From assembly GCA_025716815.1 (NCBI GenBank), contig JAIXMN010000039.1, forward strand, positions 62,001-126,000: 64,000 nucleotides of DNA, written 5' to 3'. Source of the stretch: Dichotomocladium elegans. Taxonomy: Eukaryota; Mucoromycota; Mucoromycetes; Mucorales; Lichtheimiaceae. Made by a program: the position numbers and the translations under genes. The notes beneath the pieces were generated by a model. The model was not told the DNA's origin. It saw only the letters and a list, made by a program, of their open reading frames with translations, and made no database searches. Below are positions 11,024 to 22,088 of this stretch, in pieces; the first letter of the stretch is position 1, and each line of letters opens with the position of its first letter.

Positions 11024-12604
11024 TTACGTTTGCAATGATTCGACAAGCTCGTTTCGTAATTGCCGACCTCGCTCACGCTCAACGTTCTGCAGCTCTCTGG
11101 CTTCTTGCTCGCTCAAAGAGCTGATATTGGCGAATGCCACGTTATTCGGATCCGCGCGAGCGTCACTGCCAACAAACACTTCGAATTCTTCAACGATATC
11201 ATCGTCCGCTCCATCTTCGATATCACCAGCGTCAATACACATATTGTGTAAGACACAGCAAGCATAGATCGTATTTGCAATCCGATCTATGTTGAGCATG
11301 TACAAATGCTTCCACAAAGTACACCAGCGGGTGGAGAGGGCACCAAAAGCATGCTCAATCGCAATACGTGTGCTGGAGTGAGCCAGGTTGAATCGTTTTT
11401 GGCTATCAACCATAGTTCCACGAGGGAAAGGAGTGATAACCGTCGACATCAGTGGGAAGGCAGAATCTATAGAATTCATTGTCTCTTGTAAGTATAACTT
11501 GGTGATTGTTGGCATACCAAATACTTTATCAATAAATTACCCGCTGCGATGTATGTGTTGCCCATGCACATGCGTTCAGGCATGATCAACAAGTTCTTGT
11601 AAAGCGCACTTGATGTGAAAGAACGCGCATCATGCACGCGACCTTCATATCGGTAAACACATCCGGATTTTGCTTCGCCATTACATCCAGTCTATACTAG
11701 CAGTTGACTGCAACTTACCGGATTCTCCTGCTTTCACATAAGTGAAACGCATAGTGTCATCACAGACAGCGAGCAACAAAATGGATGCATTGTTTTTACG
11801 GTCAACATATGCATTTCCATTTGCACTCGGCTTCTGGATGACACACAGCTTTCCATCCATCGCCCCGATCACCTGGGGGAGGCGGGATCTTCTTGAAGTT
11901 CCACCACTTTTGAACCCCTCTGCAATGGCCATTGCTCGGCGGATGTCGTCTTTTGGCCAGGTAATTGTACGCTGGCCTACTCGTTGCATGGCTCGCACAA
12001 ACCGATCGGTAAAGTTGTTGTACGAGCCGTCTTCGATGCCCAACGTTTCCTTCATCAAGCGAAAGCCGAAGTGCGAATTCGCAAAATGCCAGAGGACCAC
12101 GGCCACTTGTATCCATACCGGATACCCGCCTCTTGCGACACTACCGATGTATTCAGGATCATTTGAGAGCTCATTGACGAGCCTCTCAAATGAAGCACGT
12201 GTAATCTGATAGTGCGCCTTGAATCGATTACGACCACTGGCGCTATCGGTCAGCTGGGGATGTCGAACAGTCCACCAACGGATCTCTTCGTACGATCGAG
12301 GACGCCGCTCCCTTGGTGTTATGGCAGCTGACAGGAAGACTGGGCATGCATAAAAGATATCGTAAAAGATATCTCTCTGTACAATTCGAGTTCGAATTGC
12401 AGCTTCCATGGCGAGTGAAGAGAACAAATGCCATGGGCAGCTATCAAGGCGCTCAAGATCTTCTACAAGCCACTCCAAGATGGCTTTGTCCTCGGCATCT
12501 TGCACAGTAAGCATCTCGTCATTGAGTGCATCTTCAAGAGCCAAAATGCTGTCTGCGATCGTCAAGATGATCTCGTGTTCGGAAATGTTGGTGTGCGTAT
12601 CCAT
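11024..12604 (-). CDS. PIF/Harbinger transposase (DDE)
   Basis: Predicted three-exon gene: 12604-11719, 11642-11541 and 11466-11024, joined through phase-1 GT-AG introns to about 476 residues. The DDE nuclease core appears complete: AMDGKLCVI (first Asp), YIAADSAFPLM across the second intron (second Asp), and RIAIEHAFGAL (Glu). The N-terminal half includes a helical region ending in ITWPKDDIRRAMAIAEGF. Harbinger elements normally also encode a Myb-like DNA-binding protein; none is seen nearby. Element ends are not identified. The intact frame and clean splice sites suggest a recent insertion. Confidence 0.85.
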
Positions 12605-12776
12605 TTTAAAGGTATGTTAAAGCGGGTGCGTAAGTGTCGCAGGTAGGTTAAGTAATATGGTCAGGCTTTCGCTTTCCGACTCTTACAAAGTTACTGAGCT
12701 CCAATCTACAGCACTTCCATAAAAGGCGCCCTTCCTTTATAAGAAATAATTGATCGATTTAATTGATGTAATGAGA

Positions 12777-12901
12777 GGACCTAATGATATCAATGTTTTA
12801 GATCGTTCACTGGTGTTCACACAGTACTTGCAAGGTAGTAGCCCATCTGTGAGCTTCACTATCAACAATCGACAGTATGACACGGGCTACTACCTTGCAG
12901 A
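12777..12901 (+). pseudogene. Second Harbinger transposase fragment, split by Helitron copy 2
   Basis: The + strand reads GPNDINVLDRS and, near the end, NNRQYDTGYYLA, the conserved block before the second catalytic Asp region of ALP1-type Harbinger transposases. After the Helitron, the frame resumes at 15583 as D-GIYPNYTTFMK, exactly the continuation expected (YYLADGIYP). Helitron copy 2 therefore inserted inside this codon. The fragment is cut on the right by MULE 1 at about 15616 and is degenerate on the left. Confidence 0.8.
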
Positions 12902-15582
12902 CGAGCCTCCAGCCTCTTTCGCCCGTCTGCTGACTGAGCCCCTGCGCTGCGCTCCATGTCAGTCGCTTCCTGGGCTACAGAGAATTCGGCTCGCTGGGGG
13001 GTAAACCCCCCTAGACCCCCCGTATGTGTCGTCGAGAATAGATTTTTGCTTTGTGGCGCAAGTTGGTTACACGGGACAGGTCTTGGTTTTTAATGAATGG
13101 AGAAAAAAGTTGGCGTCATAAGTAAAAAGGAATCGTATGGGCATAGTTAATGTTTATATAGAGGTCGACTGGCGGAGAAGAACCTCGGGATACACCACAT
13201 TTGCTGTTGCGGGGTGGGTAGCTGTCATATCACCATATACTGCCATGTGCAGGCTGTCAGGGTTTGTTGCTCGTGACAGTGCGACATATAACTGGCCGTG
13301 TGTAAATACAGGTTCGCGAAGGTGAATACCCACACGGAACAGTGTTTGGCCTTGTGCCTTATGGATGGTCATTGCAAACGCAGGACGAACAGGCAGTTGG
13401 CGACGGCACAGGACAAATGGCATCTCGCCCTCTTTGGTACAGAGGTTGATTCGAGGAATAATATGCTCCACGCCCTGTTGGCCATGGGCAATGGATCTGA
13501 TGGCAATGCAATGGTCCATAAGCCGCGTGAGGATGAGTTTGGTGCCATTGCAGAGGCCTGCAGCGGGGTCGAGGTTTCGCAGCAGCACCAAAGGCATACC
13601 CACCTTTAGCCTCAAGCAGTGTGGGGGAGCACCTGAGGAATTGAGGCTGTTGAGGAACTCTGGAGGGTAGCTTGATGCCGCTACATCTGGGTCATCGGCG
13701 TCAATAATGCGGTCGTGGGAATGGTACTCTCTGCTTTCACCGGGAAAGACACTGAAAGCCTTGTTGTTGATATCGTCAACGTCGGCGTCCTTGGTGGCAA
13801 GAATAGCACCATCTCAGAACTGAACCGATGGCTGGTTTGGGAGGCGGACCGAAGGGTAGATAACATGGATGAGATCCATGCTGTCGTTGGCATCGATACG
13901 CCACTGTTGCGGGATCTCGAAACTCTCGTGGTATGGTGGCCTTCCATCACCAACAGCAAGGAGCAGGTCAGCAAAGGCAGCAGTTTGAGGACCGGCATTC
14001 GCACTCTCATGTTGATGTTGAGATGCAGAATGTGGACATGGCGCCAGAACGTAGTGCGTGGATGGTGCCAGCGACGATCTCTGGGCATGTACCCTTCTTG
14101 AGAACTGGAAGCAACTGGCGAAAGTCGCCGCCAAAGACAACCACCTTGCCACCAAAGGGAATGTGTTCGCAGGGAGGGTCGACTGCACCCATAATGTCCT
14201 TGAGGGTCTTGTCCACGGCCTCAAAGGAGTACTTGCCACCCATGACGGCCTTATCCCACACGATCAGAGAAGCACTTTGAATGAGATGCGCGTGTGCACT
14301 GGTCAGGCTAATGCTGCAGGTGCTTGTTTCGTCTGGATCGAGTGGGATCTTGAAGCGGCTGTGAGCTGTGCGGCCACTGGGAAGCAGAATTGCGGCAATG
14401 CCGGATGAGGCGACAGGCAACGCAATCTCCTGTTGAGCGCGTACATGGGTCAAGAGAGCTTTAAAGACTTGCGACTTTCCTGTACCGCCGGGACCATTGA
14501 TGAAGAAAATGCATGGTACATGAGGGTTGCTGGCTTGCTCAGCAATTGATGTGACAATAGAATTGTACACAGCTCTCTGGTCATCATTGAGGGTATGAAC
14601 CAATTCGGAATTTTGCAAGGCTTGTTCATACTGATCATATTGCGTGCACTCGGCATTGATTAGGACTTGAGCCGGTGACACGGATCCTTCGAGGGTATCT
14701 TGGGACTCCTGGGGCAGGGTCGGAAAATCCGAGAGGCGGCGGCCTGATGCCTGCATGATCGAGTCAATGGCGCCAAGTGTGTGTTGGTAGATGATATCCA
14801 CGTCTTGTTGCTGCAAGTTCTGCTCACTGGGCATATTACGGATCCATCGGAACTTGAAGAAGTAATTGTCCGCCATTCGTTCGCAGCGGTTGTTCCAGAG
14901 CTGCAACGGGTCAGCAGGAGAGCTGTGGATCAATATGCAGACAAAAAGCGCGCGCAAGGATGCCGCAGAAGCAATAAGCGATGCCTCCGCAATACACTGT
15001 TCCCACTCGTCGTCAGATTCCAAGTAACCTCTTGCAAGAGCAGCAGCCTGGAAGGTTGGGTGTGGAGCACCGACCCCATTCGCGAGTAGGTCCTCGAAGC
15101 TTGTCACAACAATTTTCCAGCCCAGCTTAGCGGTTACCATTTTTGTAAGTTACGTCGGAACATCAAGCCAAGTACCTTGCATACTTGAGCGAATCAGGGC
15201 AGGGCACCCCGACCACACAAACGAATGAAAACTTTTCCCTTTCTACTTCTGTAGTGTCACCCATTCCATGAACCTCTTTACTGTTTCCACACAACCATTT
15301 TTCTAAGCAAACTCCTCCAAAACTCCCCGCCACCCCCACAAAGATCAATGTACTCCATCAACTGTGCTCATCCAAAAAAAATCCACTGCAAATAAAACTA
15401 AAAATGACAACCACCAAAAAACCCCCTCCACAGACACATTTCCCAGAATGAGCAAACCAACATCCAAAACGTAAAAGCAAACGGTTCAATGATAGCAAGT
15501 AAAGGGTAAGGACCTTCCATATATAGAGTTAGCGCCTTCCAAATTGAGCTAAGTACCAAGGCGTTTTAAAAAGGGGCTAGGA
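12902..15582 (-). mobile_element. Helitron copy 2 (helicase only, decayed)
   Basis: Nearly identical to copy 1 over its whole length, with the same ends (minus strand TCCTAGCCCC to GGAGGCTCG). It is inserted between A 12901 and T 15583, within a Harbinger reading frame. It is about 40 bp shorter than copy 1, mainly through a gap near 13095. Confidence 0.85.
13154..15140 (-). pseudogene. Helitron helicase, inactivated copy
   Basis: Same protein as 8452-10440 but broken. One-base deletions relative to copy 1 occur near 14058 and 14000. A TGA replaces the Arg codon of VQFRDG near 13815. The N-terminal 350 residues, including Walker A and FGGDFRQLLPV, and the C-terminal 153 residues (HKAQGQTLFR, YVALSRATNP) remain readable. 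Most other differences are single transitions. Copy 1 is the better candidate for a functional helicase. Confidence 0.85.
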
Positions 15583-16729
15583 TGGTATATACCCAAACTA
15601 TACTACCTTCATGAAGAAAGTCCTTAGATCGCCCTACCCCTCAGGCCCCACCCCTCAGGCCCCACCCCCCAAAAAAAATTTACAAGTCCACTTCAAAATT
15701 TTTTTCGCTTGCATTGCTCAGGGGCAAGTGCTTTTCATGAACATACCATTTACATTACCTTTGGGGTCGTTCACCATTACTGTCTTTTCAGCATTTCGCA
15801 TTTGTTCAATCAGCTCGCGTGTCTTTCAAAAAAATGGGCATTACTCTGAAGCCAATATTGCATTATTTTCCAGAAGGCTCAAGCGTTTTTTCACAGCCAT
15901 TAATTTATACAAAGCATCATGGCCGGTAAGAGTCTGCATTCACCTTTCGCGTATTCCAAAGCGTTTGAGATGGAGTTAATTCAATTGGTGAAAACGCATT
16001 AACACATCTGCATAGCTTTGTTGCCGACATTATACTTAGTCACTAACACAATCAGGATTTTCACTGCAAATGTCTACAAGCAATGCCCGTTAAGTTTCTT
16101 TCCGAAAGCGGTTTGCAATATACGAACTTTGGGGCTTCATTCACTTCAGGACCATGGCGACATCTAAAGGAATTTAAAAGAAATCAACGATTTTGCGGAT
16201 TTGGATGGCAGCTTGCCGTAATCAAAGAAACTTGCATTTGTTTTCTACATCAATCGCGGCTCACACCCATTTGAAATCTGAAGCGACTTTAAACTACTGT
16301 GCGAAAGAAGGCATGCATCAGGTGATTGACGAGAACAAGTTCCTTTAATCGCTAGCTAATCCTGGAAATTGTTTTCGATTCTTCTAATCGAAGAAACAGT
16401 AATCTGATTTAGGGTTTCTCATCGAATCCAGATCTTATGATCTGATCCGGATCAAAAGGCAATGGTGCGGATTCGGATTGACCTCATCTCGGATTTTGCA
16501 GATCCGGTGTAGGACATTTGCAATCCGGATCTCATATGGGTTGCACTTCACGGATCTGAACCGATCCGGATCGCACACGGATTGCACTTCGCGGATCTAT
16601 TCCGATTCGTTAGATCTGTCCAAATCAACCTAGACATTGGGTTCCTGCCATTATAATCCTGTTAATGTATAACAATAGCAATTACAGATGTGCAAGAAAT
16701 GGGATGTGGGAGTTTGAGAATAAGGAATA

Positions 16730-17091
16730 CAGGATTTTCAAGAACTTTGCCACAAATTTTAGTTGTTCGTATAGACCGTCTAGGTTTTTCGTTTTTTTTG
16801 CTTCAAATTCGAATACCATTTTTAGTATTTCGTTTCTCTTCTTCCTTTGAAATTAGAATGAAACATAAATGGTTGGCCTCCCAAAATTATTCTGGTGTAA
16901 AAGGAGGAGAAGGAAGACTCACATATAGCCTTGGTTGACATGTTCTTGCTGCTATTGCCTTTAAATTTGACAAAAGGGTAGCAACGAAATACTAAAATTT
17001 GTATTCGAATTTGAAGCGAAAAAAAACGAAAAACCTAGACGGTCTATACGAACAACTAAAATTTGTGGCAAAGTTCTTCTTGAAAATCCTG
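16730..17091. mobile_element. Tc1-type MITE, copy A
   Basis: A 362 bp element with TIRs beginning CAGGATTTTCAAG and ending GAAAATCCTG, flanked by TA on both sides. Arms of about 60 bp include the AGTTGTTCGTATAGAC motif. It has no coding capacity. It is related to the copies at 44157 and 44965 and shares its extreme ends with the 7.2 kb Tc1-like element at 50949. Confidence 0.9.
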
Positions 17092-17344
17092 TACAGTTAG
17101 TGCAAAATTGCGGAATAAACAAAACCAGCAAGAAATGTAGCTTCGTTATAGCTCATACATAGTTGACTTTGGCGAAATGACTGACTCCTTAGATAATAGC
17201 TGGTAGTATTTCGATGTGAAGCTGGCTCAGTACACATCTCTTTTAGGATATCTCAGGTTTTATATTTGCAGAACGTGAAAGGTAAAAAAATCAAGCAAAC
17301 TCCTCGAAAGTAAATATTCTTTCCATATCAATCATTCCACGGCC

Positions 17345-18154
17345 ATGCGCTTTTCCCCATATTTCCGTATTTCCTTTTCTCATTTTCCAGCGATCAGTAT
17401 TTCTTGGTTTTCACCAAGCAATGATCACAAACGCAACCTGCGCCTCGATTTAGTATACATATTCCCACTCACCTTGAACCTTGTAATTCTCTCATATAAC
17501 CGGTTGCTTGACCATCTGGAAAACTTTGAGGAGGACTGGAAAAATGTAAGCGAGGTTACAGTGAAGCGATTCCAGACACCAAACTTATATGTTGATTCGT
17601 AGCAATGGCCCGCGCTACCAGAAGCAGCACGCTGTGGATGGGCAAAATTAAAAGGCTACTACTGCAAGGCCGAAGGACATGCCTTTGCTGTCGCGACTGC
17701 TATGGATCCACGGCTGAAATTCCAATGGTGGGAGGACAAGAACTGGGGACACTTCGGTGATGTTGCGAAAGAGCAAGTGCAAGCGACCTGGGAAGCGTAC
17801 AAGCCGATTGCTGGTCATAAGTCGTCCATTTGCAATCCAGATGCCTTAATCAGGAGGCCGCAAAAGATTGCTGACCAGCTGCAGGCATACGTCTCCGCCA
17901 ATTGTATATTTGATGAGACAAACGGTGTCAATCAGGAACTTGTTCTCAGCTACTGGCGCGGCGAGGTGAACGAATGGAAAGAGCTGAAGACAATGGCGCG
18001 CAGATACCTGGCAATACCAGCATCGTCAGTCGGTTCAGAGCGCACATTTTCACGAGCAAAGCATTACATTCCAGCATCAAGAAATCGACTCAATCCTGCA
18101 AAGCTTCGCGAGAGTGTACTTGCCAACTCGTGGTGTACATATTTCGGCGAGTAG
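17345..18154 (+). pseudogene. hAT transposase, C-terminal half
   Basis: The frame carries the typical hAT block: LLDHLENFEEDW, then AVATAMDPRLKFQWWE, and the C-terminal dimerisation domain (LSYWRGEVNEWKELKTMARRYLAIPASSVGSERTFSRA...RLNPAKLRESV) at 17935-18130. An in-frame TAG at 17600-17602 interrupts it. The N-terminal BED finger and most of the RNase H core are missing; the MITE lies in the corresponding region. It is inactive, so this hAT copy must have moved with another source of transposase. Confidence 0.85.
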
Positions 18155-19225
18155 ATGGGCGTTAGCAGGCGGCAAACTAAAAGAAGATTGTTTATGCTAG
18201 AAAGATGTCACCTTAAGCGTGAGTCTCGTAAATAAATAAAAAAAGCTTTCGCGTCGCTGTAATTGCAGCAATTAACATCGATTAATAATACTTTGTTGCT
18301 GGTTTCGCAGTACAATTACATACGCGGTTACTCTGAAGGCAGACTAGCTTTGAAATGTGGTGGGCATGGGTGCAAAATTAAATTGTTCAGCTTGTGACCG
18401 TCACCCAGCCACAACCATAGGCATAACTAGCGTTCCAAACGGCTCCCGCGTCAGCAATTATACCACTTTGCCTTCTATGGATCAAACCCTCCAACTTTTT
18501 TAATTCCTATTGGGATTTTCTGTTCTTTGACGCTTAATTTTTTGCTACAACTGCTAATGTCATCTTAAAATCAACTTCGGTTTTCACCTTTCTCCGTTCT
18601 GACAGTACTGCCGAATGGCCATATTCTTTCCAATTTCGCTCTATTGATGTGTTTTAATAAATCTCCTCATTTCAGCATTACGGATCACGGATTGGGACGG
18701 ATTGGGACGGATTGAAGCGGTGTGGATCCGGATTGCAATTTGCAATCCGTTTAGCAAACGGATCGGATCCGGTATGAGCAATTCGATCCGCGGTGTGGAT
18801 CCGGATTGGATCCAATCCGATCCAGATCCGTCAATGAGAAACCCTAATCTGATTAGAATGCAATTGTGGACGCGTTTGGGATCGGAAAGCAAAGGAATGA
18901 AGTAATGTAAGTAGATATTAAGGCTATGGACTAAATAAAACGTACATCGACAAAAAACGCTTTCTGTGGTGATGAAACGATGATGTCTCCTTATATCCAT
19001 GTATCACATACAAGTCAGTAGTGGAAATATAAGGATATTGGATAAATCAATGGTGTGAAGGTGCAACCGAAAGGTCAAGGTTTATTAAAGGAAACAATAA
19101 AGGAACGAGCAGGGGAACACCAGTCATATGAGGGCAATACTAGCTTTGACGTTGAAGTTTTGAATTTCGTCCAACCTTTGCTAAGCGCTTCATATCTTTT
19201 TCAAGCTGAAGCGCTGCTTCAACTA

Positions 19226-22088
19226 CAGTCAGCGCTCGATTTACCGGTTGGCACTGTCAGACCCAAATGCCACCAGTAAACTGGTTACCGGTATTCGTTA
19301 TTGTAGCCCCGATTGAATAGCCGTGACTACCTCCGTTTAAGGTATAGAAGTTAGGTAATTTGCTATGTACAAATACTATACAGTCTGAGCGTTGTACCTA
19401 CGAGACTAGTTATCAAATGAAGTGAATGATATAATGAAATGATGGCTTTCAGTAGAGCATTAAGGTCATTGATGTTCCCAGAAGAACGGCTAGAAAGCAC
19501 ATGAGGATCTCGTTGCTGTTTTCTGGAAACAAATATCATAATCAATCATAAATACGATGTAATTCACATTAGACCATTTCTTTAGCTTATTATTCTGGAG
19601 ACTCTTTATTCTCTTTTTTTTTGAAAATTGTCATATCCATGACTACTCTTCTTACCTCACAACAGTGTCCCTGGTTTACACAGGGCATCAACACGTTGTT
19701 TCATTCTTTGAGCGTCGTTATCATAATTACTTTCGTGCTATACGGATGTCGTATCCACGACTATTTTCTTACCTAACAGCAGTGTCCCTGGATTATATGG
19801 GACATCAACACTTTGTTTCACTCTTCGAGCGCCGTTATCATAATTACTCTCGCGCTATCCGGATTCATAATTTATATCCCGGACCTGTCTCAGGACGCAG
19901 TTATAATCACAAGGGTAAATGATGAACTTCTTTATCAACCTTTTAACTGGTCCACCGTCCCGGGGGACCGCCTAGATGATTATCCACATCTAGCCTCCAG
20001 AGTGACCGTTTTGATAAGCACTTCTTAAAAATAGGCTCAGCGTTGGCACTTAATAAAATAATCTCTTTTTCCAGTCTCACAGAATCATATTCTGTTTCTT
20101 CTTTATTCTTAACACCCCTTGATTCCACAAAAATGCCTCCACAACGCAAGCGTATACACCTTACATATGAGCAGAAGAAGCAAATATGTATTTATGCGAC
20201 TAAGGAGCCGAACCAGTCTTCAATTGCGGCGTGGGCTAAGGAGCAGTTCAATCTTCCACACGCTCCAGGACAGCAAACGATCTCGGATATTCTGAAGCTC
20301 AAGGAGAAGATTATGGGGATGTCAGATACGGAGCTCGCAACTAAGCATTCCAAGAAGCCTGCTCTTCCTGAATTAGAATTGATCCTAAAAGAGTTCGTTC
20401 AAGCCATGGCAGTTGTTGGGTGCCCAATTGACCAAAATCTTCTGATCCTTGAAGCAAAGCTTCAAGTCCATCGGCGAAATATAGTTATTCCAACCAACTT
20501 CAAGTTCTCCGATGGTTGGCTGTCCAGATTTATGGAGCGTAACGGATTTCGATCGCGATCAATGCATGGTGAGGCGAATTGCATTGATATCAACGATGCT
20601 GATATCCAGGTCGCGCTGAAAGAGGTCAAAAACAAAGTTGCTCAATACCCTCCCGAGCGGGTCTATAACATCGATGAGACTGGGCTATTTTGGAGGGGCG
20701 CCCCAACGTCTATTATCTCGCAGAAACCCATCGCCGGCGGGAAAGTCCTAAAAGATCGGATGACCGTTATCTTATGCTGCAATGCGGATGGATCCCACAA
20801 ACTTCTGTTGGGATTTGTTGGGCGTCATGAGAGCTCAAACGGAGTTGGACTTCGCGGAAAACCAAGTAAATATACTAAAGGTCTCGCTTCACATAAAAAT
20901 GCTAACCAAAAGCTTTATCAGTTTCTAGATTCGGTTATCACTATTACTTCAATTCAAAGGCCTGGATGACATGAGAGTTGTTCAGGAAAGTCTTGAACAG
21001 ATGGGGAGCGATTATTGAGACCCGTCACAAAGGAGAGAAGGCGTTATTGCTGATGGACAATGCACCTTCACATACCAAGCTCAATCTTAAATTGAAAAAT
21101 ATTGAAATTTGCATGCTTCCCCCAAACACCATGGCACACTATCAACCGCTCGACGCTGGTATTATCCATAACTTCAAGCTGAAATACAAGTATGTTGAAG
21201 CGGAAGTTTGTGATAGTAATATTTTATAGGGCGACACTTCTGCGCTATGCCGTGATCCAATATAGAAGGAATAATCTTGAGTCACTTTTCAAGATTGGCA
21301 TGAAACAAGCACTCGATAATATGCAAACTTCCTGGAGAGCAGTTACAGCTCAGACTATTGGGAATTGCTGGAAGCATACTGGTCTTTTTGATCACATCGG
21401 AGCTGCTGGGCTGGAAAGCGGGCAAGAACTTGCCATCGATAGTGCTGAGACTGATGAAGAGATGGATGAGTCCATCAAAACAATTACAAGTACGCAAGCA
21501 GATATCTCCAAGGTAGCTGTGTTTCACGACGATGAGAACAAAGGCATTCATAATGTGCCTACACTTCCTGAACGTCTGGACTTGGTTTTTCCTCTGGAAA
21601 ACGTACATAGCAGTATTCAAGGTATGAACACCACCTCAATCTAGAGAACGATTCTCACCAGATGGAGCAGAAGATACAGGCAGCAACATTTTTGACGAAA
21701 CAGATGTTCCATCGCCGTTGTCTCTTGGGCAAAAGAGAAAGGCATACCAAGAATTTATGGAGTTGGTGGCTGGTGAAGACGGAGACAATCTGGAGCTGAT
21801 CCAGATTCTCCGGAAAAAGATCAAGGAGTTTGACTGGGAAATTGGTGCTGCCACCACAAAGAAGCAAACTTCGCTCAGCAGCTTTGGATTTTCTTCCAAA
21901 TAAAACTCAGTATAGATAGAATGTTTTTATTGGTCAGATTTTAACGGTATGAGTGGAGAACCCTACCGGCCACCGATAACCTTATTTATCGGTATTTCCC
22001 AGCCAAAAATGGCCATGTTTTAAAAATCTCACCGGTAAACGCTCTACCGGTATATACGTATAGCGACCAGTAAATCGAGCGCTGACTG
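19226..22088 (+). mobile_element. pogo/Tigger-like element nested in the MULE 1 transposase gene
   Basis: TIRs begin CAGTCAGCGCTCGATTTA at 19226 and end with the reverse complement at 22088, flanked by TA at 19224-19225 and 22089-22090. CAGT ends and TA duplication are diagnostic of the pogo/Fot1/Tigger group. It is 2863 bp long and carries a DDD transposase on the + strand. Confidence 0.93.
20133..21903 (+). pseudogene. pogo/Tigger (CENP-B-like) transposase
   Basis: Starts at MPPQRKRIHLTYEQKKQI. It has an N-terminal CENP-B-type HTH, then a second HTH (NFKFSDGWLSRFMERNGF), then the catalytic region: NIDETGLFW (first Asp), LMDNAPSH (second) and YQPLDAGII (third), i.e. DDD. Probable GT-AG introns lie near 20863-20923 and 21191-21233 (TATAG acceptor), the second restoring KYKATLLRYAV. 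An in-frame TGA near 20970 (WMT*ELF) and a frame change near 21620 before the Ser-rich C-terminus suggest decay, though an unmodelled intron could explain the latter. Confidence 0.8.

Larger units (their letters stand above)
16410..18846 (+). mobile_element. hAT element nested in the MULE 1 left TIR
   Basis: TIRs TAGGGTTTCTCAT (16410) and ATGAGAAACCCTA (18834-18846) are perfect, flanked by the 8 bp duplication ATCTGATT (16402-16409 and 18847-18854). The right TIR of MULE 1 retains the empty site at 24471-24478, proving insertion. Subterminal regions are packed with GATCCGGATC-like motifs, typical of hAT transposase binding sites. A decayed transposase and a Tc1-type MITE lie inside. Confidence 0.95.
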
